Origin: an uncultured Clostridia bacterium
GTDB taxonomy: Bacteria; Bacillota; Clostridia; Christensenellales; UBA1242
Direction of reading: 5' to 3'
DNA: 7,038 nucleotides
Assembly (NCBI GenBank): GCA_946487985.1
Contig: CAMLUY010000052.1
Coordinates: 1-7,038 of the forward strand
The translations under genes and the position numbers were made by a program. Under the pieces are notes generated by a model, which was not told the origin of the DNA, made no database searches, and saw only the letters and a program-made list of their open reading frames with translations. This document shows positions 4,739 through 7,038 of the stretch, piece after piece (the stretch's first letter is position 1; every line of letters begins with the position of its first letter).

Positions 4739-5074
4739 ATGCAAAATAAATTTCTTTTACTGACCGAGCGCAACAGGCAAGAGATTCTTTCAGTGCTGCC
4801 GCGAGAGAGCGAAATATCCCGTCTTGCCGACTATTTTCAGAACTTTTCAGATTCGACCCGCATCAAAATTCTTTCCTGCCTGTCAATGATGAACATGTGC
4901 GTCAACGACTTGTCAACAATTCTTGGCATCAACCAGACTACCATATCTCATCAGCTGAAACAGCTCAAAGACCAAAAAATTGTGTCATATCGCCGTGACG
5001 GCAAGATTCTTGTGTACTACCTTACAGGCAGCAATGTCAACGATATGATGATGTACGCAATCAATTCTTTTTGA
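4739..5074 (+). CDS. ArsR/SmtB-family winged-helix transcriptional repressor
   Basis: A 111-aa protein of the usual length for ArsR-type dimeric repressors, which leave DNA when they bind a metal or another signal. The core runs from FQNFSDSTRIKILSCL (33-48) through MCVNDLSTILG (53-63), recognition helix INQTTISHQLKQL (64-76) and the beta wing VSYRRDGKILVYYL (82-95). The MCVNDLS stretch aligns with the ELCVCDL metal box of ArsR/CadC but keeps only one Cys (54); another Cys is at 47. Classic arsenic or cadmium sensing is therefore doubtful, and a non-metal or different metal signal is possible. The start follows AGAGGTG (4728-4734) with 4 nt spacing. An operator-like palindrome lies about 30 nt upstream. 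No metal pump or ars gene is nearby, so the target may be itself and the divergent 61-aa gene. Confidence 0.9.
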   Translation: MQNKFLLLTERNRQEILSVLPRESEISRLADYFQNFSDSTRIKILSCLSMMNMCVNDLSTILGINQTTISHQLKQLKDQKIVSYRRDGKILVYYLTGSNVNDMMMYAINSF

Positions 5075-5098
5075 TTTTGAAGTTTAACGCTCACTTCC

Positions 5099-5127
5099 TT
5101 GACTTTTTGGCAGCAGCGTGGCATACT
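5099..5127 (+). promoter_or_regulatory. Promoter in front of the 154-aa protein, queH and signal peptidase genes
   Basis: TTGACT (5099-5104) and CATACT (5122-5127) are 17 nt apart, with TGG before the -10 forming an extended -10. A start near 5134 would leave a leader of only about 12 nt with AGGAG (5136-5140). The regulator gene may still read through, since there is no terminator in 5075-5098. Confidence 0.5.
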
Positions 5128-5145
5128 TAAAGGGCAGGAGCACAC

Positions 5146-5610
5146 ATGAAAAGAATTATTGATACACTCAACGAAATGTCTTTTGATCTGCCCGAAGGCT
5201 GGCAGGTTACATCAGATAAATATAATATCGCAAACGGGCAGGGATTTTTGAACAAGGAGAACTATCTTTCAGACGATGGTCGCGTAATATCCTTTTTTGA
5301 AATACATCGCGACCCAGACGACTTTTTTGAGAGCTACAACTCGCTGACCGCAAAGTACAACAAGCTTTCTGACCGCTTTGAACTTGAAAAACAGTTCAGC
5401 ATGAAAATAGGCGACTTCAATTTCCCTGTGTACGTCATCAAGGGCTATCACGAAAAGCTTATATATATAGTTCAAGTTTTCATCAACTGCGGCGACTGTT
5501 TGGGCTGCTTTATGATTACTCTCACTCATTTTGATGACAACATCAAAAAGGTCATTGCGGAAAGCTCGCTTTTTTCAGACATGATAAAAATCCTCAGGAC
5601 GGTGGAGTGA
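5146..5610 (+). CDS. 154-aa protein with possible DcrB/DUF1795-like fold and CxxCxxC motif
   Basis: The N-terminal MSFDLPEGWQ (11-20) and the later beta-rich segment YIVQVFINCGDCLGCFMITLTH (107-128) recall the DcrB/DUF1795 family, whose members have one compact alpha/beta domain. The match is by pattern only. There is no signal peptide or membrane helix, so the protein is probably cytosolic. An unusual feature is C115-x2-C118-x2-C121 in the penultimate strand region, which could bind a metal or form a redox site. The start follows AGGAG (5136-5140) with 5 nt spacing. Its stop codon overlaps the start of queH (TGATG), so translation is likely coupled. A role in queuosine metabolism is conceivable from this coupling alone, but nothing in the sequence shows it. 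Confidence 0.8.
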   Translation: MKRIIDTLNEMSFDLPEGWQVTSDKYNIANGQGFLNKENYLSDDGRVISFFEIHRDPDDFFESYNSLTAKYNKLSDRFELEKQFSMKIGDFNFPVYVIKGYHEKLIYIVQVFINCGDCLGCFMITLTHFDDNIKKVIAESSLFSDMIKILRTVE

Positions 5611-6182
5611 TGAAAAAACTGCTGCTTCACAGCTGCTGCGGCCCTTGCAGCACTCAGGTAATTGACTTTCTGAAAAATGATTTTGACATAACCATATTTT
5701 ACTATAATCCAAACATGGACACAAACGAGGAGTATTGCCACCGCCTTTCCGAGCAGAAACGATACTGCCAAATTGTAGGCGTGAAGGTCATTGATGGCGA
5801 ATATGACCACGGCAAATTCCTTGCCGCCATAAAGGGACTTGAACAAGAGCTTGAAGGTGGGGCGCGCTGCCCAGTCTGTTTCAGGCTGCGTCTGCAAGAA
5901 ACAGCTGAAATGGCCAAAAAACTTGGCTTTGACTGCTTTGGCACAACGCTTACAGTCAGCCCACACAAAAACGCAAAACAAATCAACCAGATAGGCCAGG
6001 CAATATCAGACACAATGGGAATAGAGTTTTTGCCAGGCGACTATAAAAAACAGGACGGTTACAAAAAAAGTATAATCTTTTCAAAACAATACAACCTCTA
6101 TCGCCAGAACTACTGCGGCTGCGAATTTTCCAAATTGCAGTCGGAAAGCTTTCGCAATAAAAAGTCGACAAATAATAACTAA
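5610..6182 (+). CDS. queH: Epoxyqueuosine reductase QueH
   Basis: A 190-aa enzyme of the QueH (formerly DUF208) family, which performs the last step of queuosine synthesis in tRNA: reduction of epoxyqueuosine to queuosine. It is the non-homologous replacement for the cobalamin enzyme QueG. Hallmarks are HSCCGPCS (7-14), the ARCPVCFRLRL stretch with Cys87 and Cys90 (85-95), the GTTLTVSPHKN motif (111-121) and YRQNYCGCEFS (164-174). The Cys pairs at 9-10 and 87/90 correspond to the iron-sulfur cluster ligands of the family. The ATG at 5610 overlaps the previous stop (TGATG); a GTG at 5607 is an equally coupled alternative giving one more residue. AGGA (5596-5599) and GGTGGAG (5601-5607) can serve as ribosome sites. 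The target tRNAs and the other queuosine genes lie outside the window. Confidence 0.95.
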   Translation: MKKLLLHSCCGPCSTQVIDFLKNDFDITIFYYNPNMDTNEEYCHRLSEQKRYCQIVGVKVIDGEYDHGKFLAAIKGLEQELEGGARCPVCFRLRLQETAEMAKKLGFDCFGTTLTVSPHKNAKQINQIGQAISDTMGIEFLPGDYKKQDGYKKSIIFSKQYNLYRQNYCGCEFSKLQSESFRNKKSTNNN

Positions 6183-6186
6183 GGAA
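6181..6186 (+). promoter_or_regulatory. Ribosome binding site supporting the TTG start of signal peptidase
   Basis: AAGGAA overlaps the last two bases of the queH stop codon and stands 7 nt before the TTG at 6194. No in-frame ATG or GTG lies between the upstream stop at 6176-6178 and the membrane segment, so TTG is the most sensible start. Confidence 0.65.
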
Positions 6187-6193
6187 TGGAATT

Positions 6194-7038
6194 TTGAACT
6201 ATTTGCCATATGAAGAACATTATCAGGATAGAAAGGCCGAAAAAGTTGCCCTTCGCCTTTTTTATATTTTTGTCTACATTCTGCTGATATTCTATGGCAT
6301 AATGTTTGTCACCGACATTGCCTTCAATACGAAATATAGATATATTACGGTTGAGGGCTTGTCAATGCAGCCAACGCTCAATACCAACCCCATACTTGAT
6401 GGCGACAAATACTATCAGGACGGGGTGTATGTGCTGTTGACACAAGAAGTTGATTACAACGATATTGTAATTGTGTCCCGCCCAAATGATGTCAAAGGCA
6501 AGCCAAATTATACAGTCATCAAGCGGGCTATTGCCTTTGAAGGTGATAAGATAAGCATTGTCAAGCTGCCAACAGGCGAGTACGACATGTTCGGCCTGCC
6601 TATAACTGAGTACAGGCTGGTTTTGCAGAAAAAAGGTGAAAAAGAAGCCAAAGTGGTGTATGAGGACTACATCAAAAGCTATGAGGAGTGGGACTACATC
6701 GCCTCAACGTCGTATGAAGGATTGCGCTATGACAGTGACTTTTATCATGACTATATTCAAAAAGGCCTGACAACCACGGCCACAGTGACATACCAAAACA
6801 AGCTTTCAGAAACGGTTTCAGAAGAAGTCGAGCTTTTTACCATTGGCTCGGACAGTGATACTGATGACAGACAGGTGTTCTACCTTGGCGACAATCGCCT
6901 TGGCAGCAAAGACAGCCGCGAAAATGGCACAACCGACCAAAGCATGATTGTGGGCAAGGTGATTTATATCGTGCGTGACAGTTACAGCCTCAAAAACTCG
7001 GCGTTTGGCTGGTTTAACAAGGTAAAGTACTTCTTTGT
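6194..7038 (+). CDS. lepB: Signal peptidase I (3' end beyond window)
   Basis: At least 281 residues of a type I signal peptidase (peptidase family S26), which removes signal peptides from exported proteins on the outer face of the membrane. A cytoplasmic N-terminus (1-19) is followed by one membrane helix (about 20-40). Box B is VEGLSMQPTL with the nucleophile Ser57, box D is VIKRAIAFEGDK with the general base Lys110, and box E is YLGDNRLGSKDSR (230-242). All catalytic parts are present. The stretch between Lys110 and box E is about 120 residues, much longer than in small Bacillus enzymes, and is rich in Tyr, Asp and Lys. The start is TTG at 6194 with AAGGAA 7 nt upstream. It follows queH by 11 nt with no terminator. 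The frame is still open at 7038, so the gene is cut by the window edge. Confidence 0.93.
   Translation, partial: MNYLPYEEHYQDRKAEKVALRLFYIFVYILLIFYGIMFVTDIAFNTKYRYITVEGLSMQPTLNTNPILDGDKYYQDGVYVLLTQEVDYNDIVIVSRPNDVKGKPNYTVIKRAIAFEGDKISIVKLPTGEYDMFGLPITEYRLVLQKKGEKEAKVVYEDYIKSYEEWDYIASTSYEGLRYDSDFYHDYIQKGLTTTATVTYQNKLSETVSEEVELFTIGSDSDTDDRQVFYLGDNRLGSKDSRENGTTDQSMIVGKVIYIVRDSYSLKNSAFGWFNKVKYFF

Noticed and set aside
5075..5145. preQ1 riboswitch before the queH cluster
   Set aside because: No pseudoknot-forming preQ1-I pattern is visible; the gap holds only a promoter and ribosome site. QueH acts after preQ1, so none is required.
5269..6171. Minus-strand open frames opposite the 154-aa protein and queH
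   Set aside because: They are antisense to genes with clear family motifs and good ribosome sites.

Overview
The window looks like chromosomal DNA from a low-GC Gram-positive bacterium (Firmicutes, probably a gut-type member of Clostridia). The grounds are AT-rich intergenic DNA, AGGAGG-type ribosome binding sites at most starts, sigma-A-like promoters with extended -10 elements, and many short U-tailed hairpins. A BclA-like collagen repeat protein is also typical of spore formers. TGA is used as a stop, so the code looks standard. I cannot name the species.

Left part (1-1522). A minus-strand nucleoside hydrolase of the IunH/Rih family is followed by weak hairpin terminators. A plus-strand tRNA-Ser(CGA) has its own promoter and terminator. 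Next to the tRNA lies a short in-frame remnant of a Xre/Cro-type repressor that has lost its N-terminal part.

Central part (1523-4584). All genes here are on the minus strand. In transcription order they are: a 61-aa hydrophobic, Cys/Gly-tailed peptide; a 138-aa two-helix membrane protein; a 102-aa paralogue of it; an unrecognised 140-aa Cys-containing soluble protein; and a 375-aa collagen-like surface or spore protein. The peptide and the 138-aa gene each end at a hairpin terminator. No terminator separates the last three, so they may form one operon that ends at the hairpin at 1481-1521. The two membrane proteins resemble VirB2/TrbC pilin-type subunits in layout, with two hydrophobic helices joined by a short charged loop, but no other conjugation gene is visible.

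Right part (4585-7038). A divergent control region holds a near-perfect 18-bp palindrome and several TGTAA/TTACA half-sites. From it runs a plus-strand cluster: an ArsR-type repressor, a 154-aa protein with a possible DcrB/DUF1795 fold and a CxxCxxC motif, epoxyqueuosine reductase QueH, and a signal peptidase I that runs off the window end. The middle two genes overlap and QueH to the peptidase is only 11 nt, so these three are very likely co-transcribed.

How they may work together is inference. The central block encodes exported or membrane-surface products. The divergent ArsR protein is placed to control itself and the 61-aa peptide. The peptidase is general export machinery that might or might not act on the neighbours. 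The most novel material is the orphan pilin-like pair with the 140-aa protein and the collagen protein, and the ArsR/Cys-peptide divergon.
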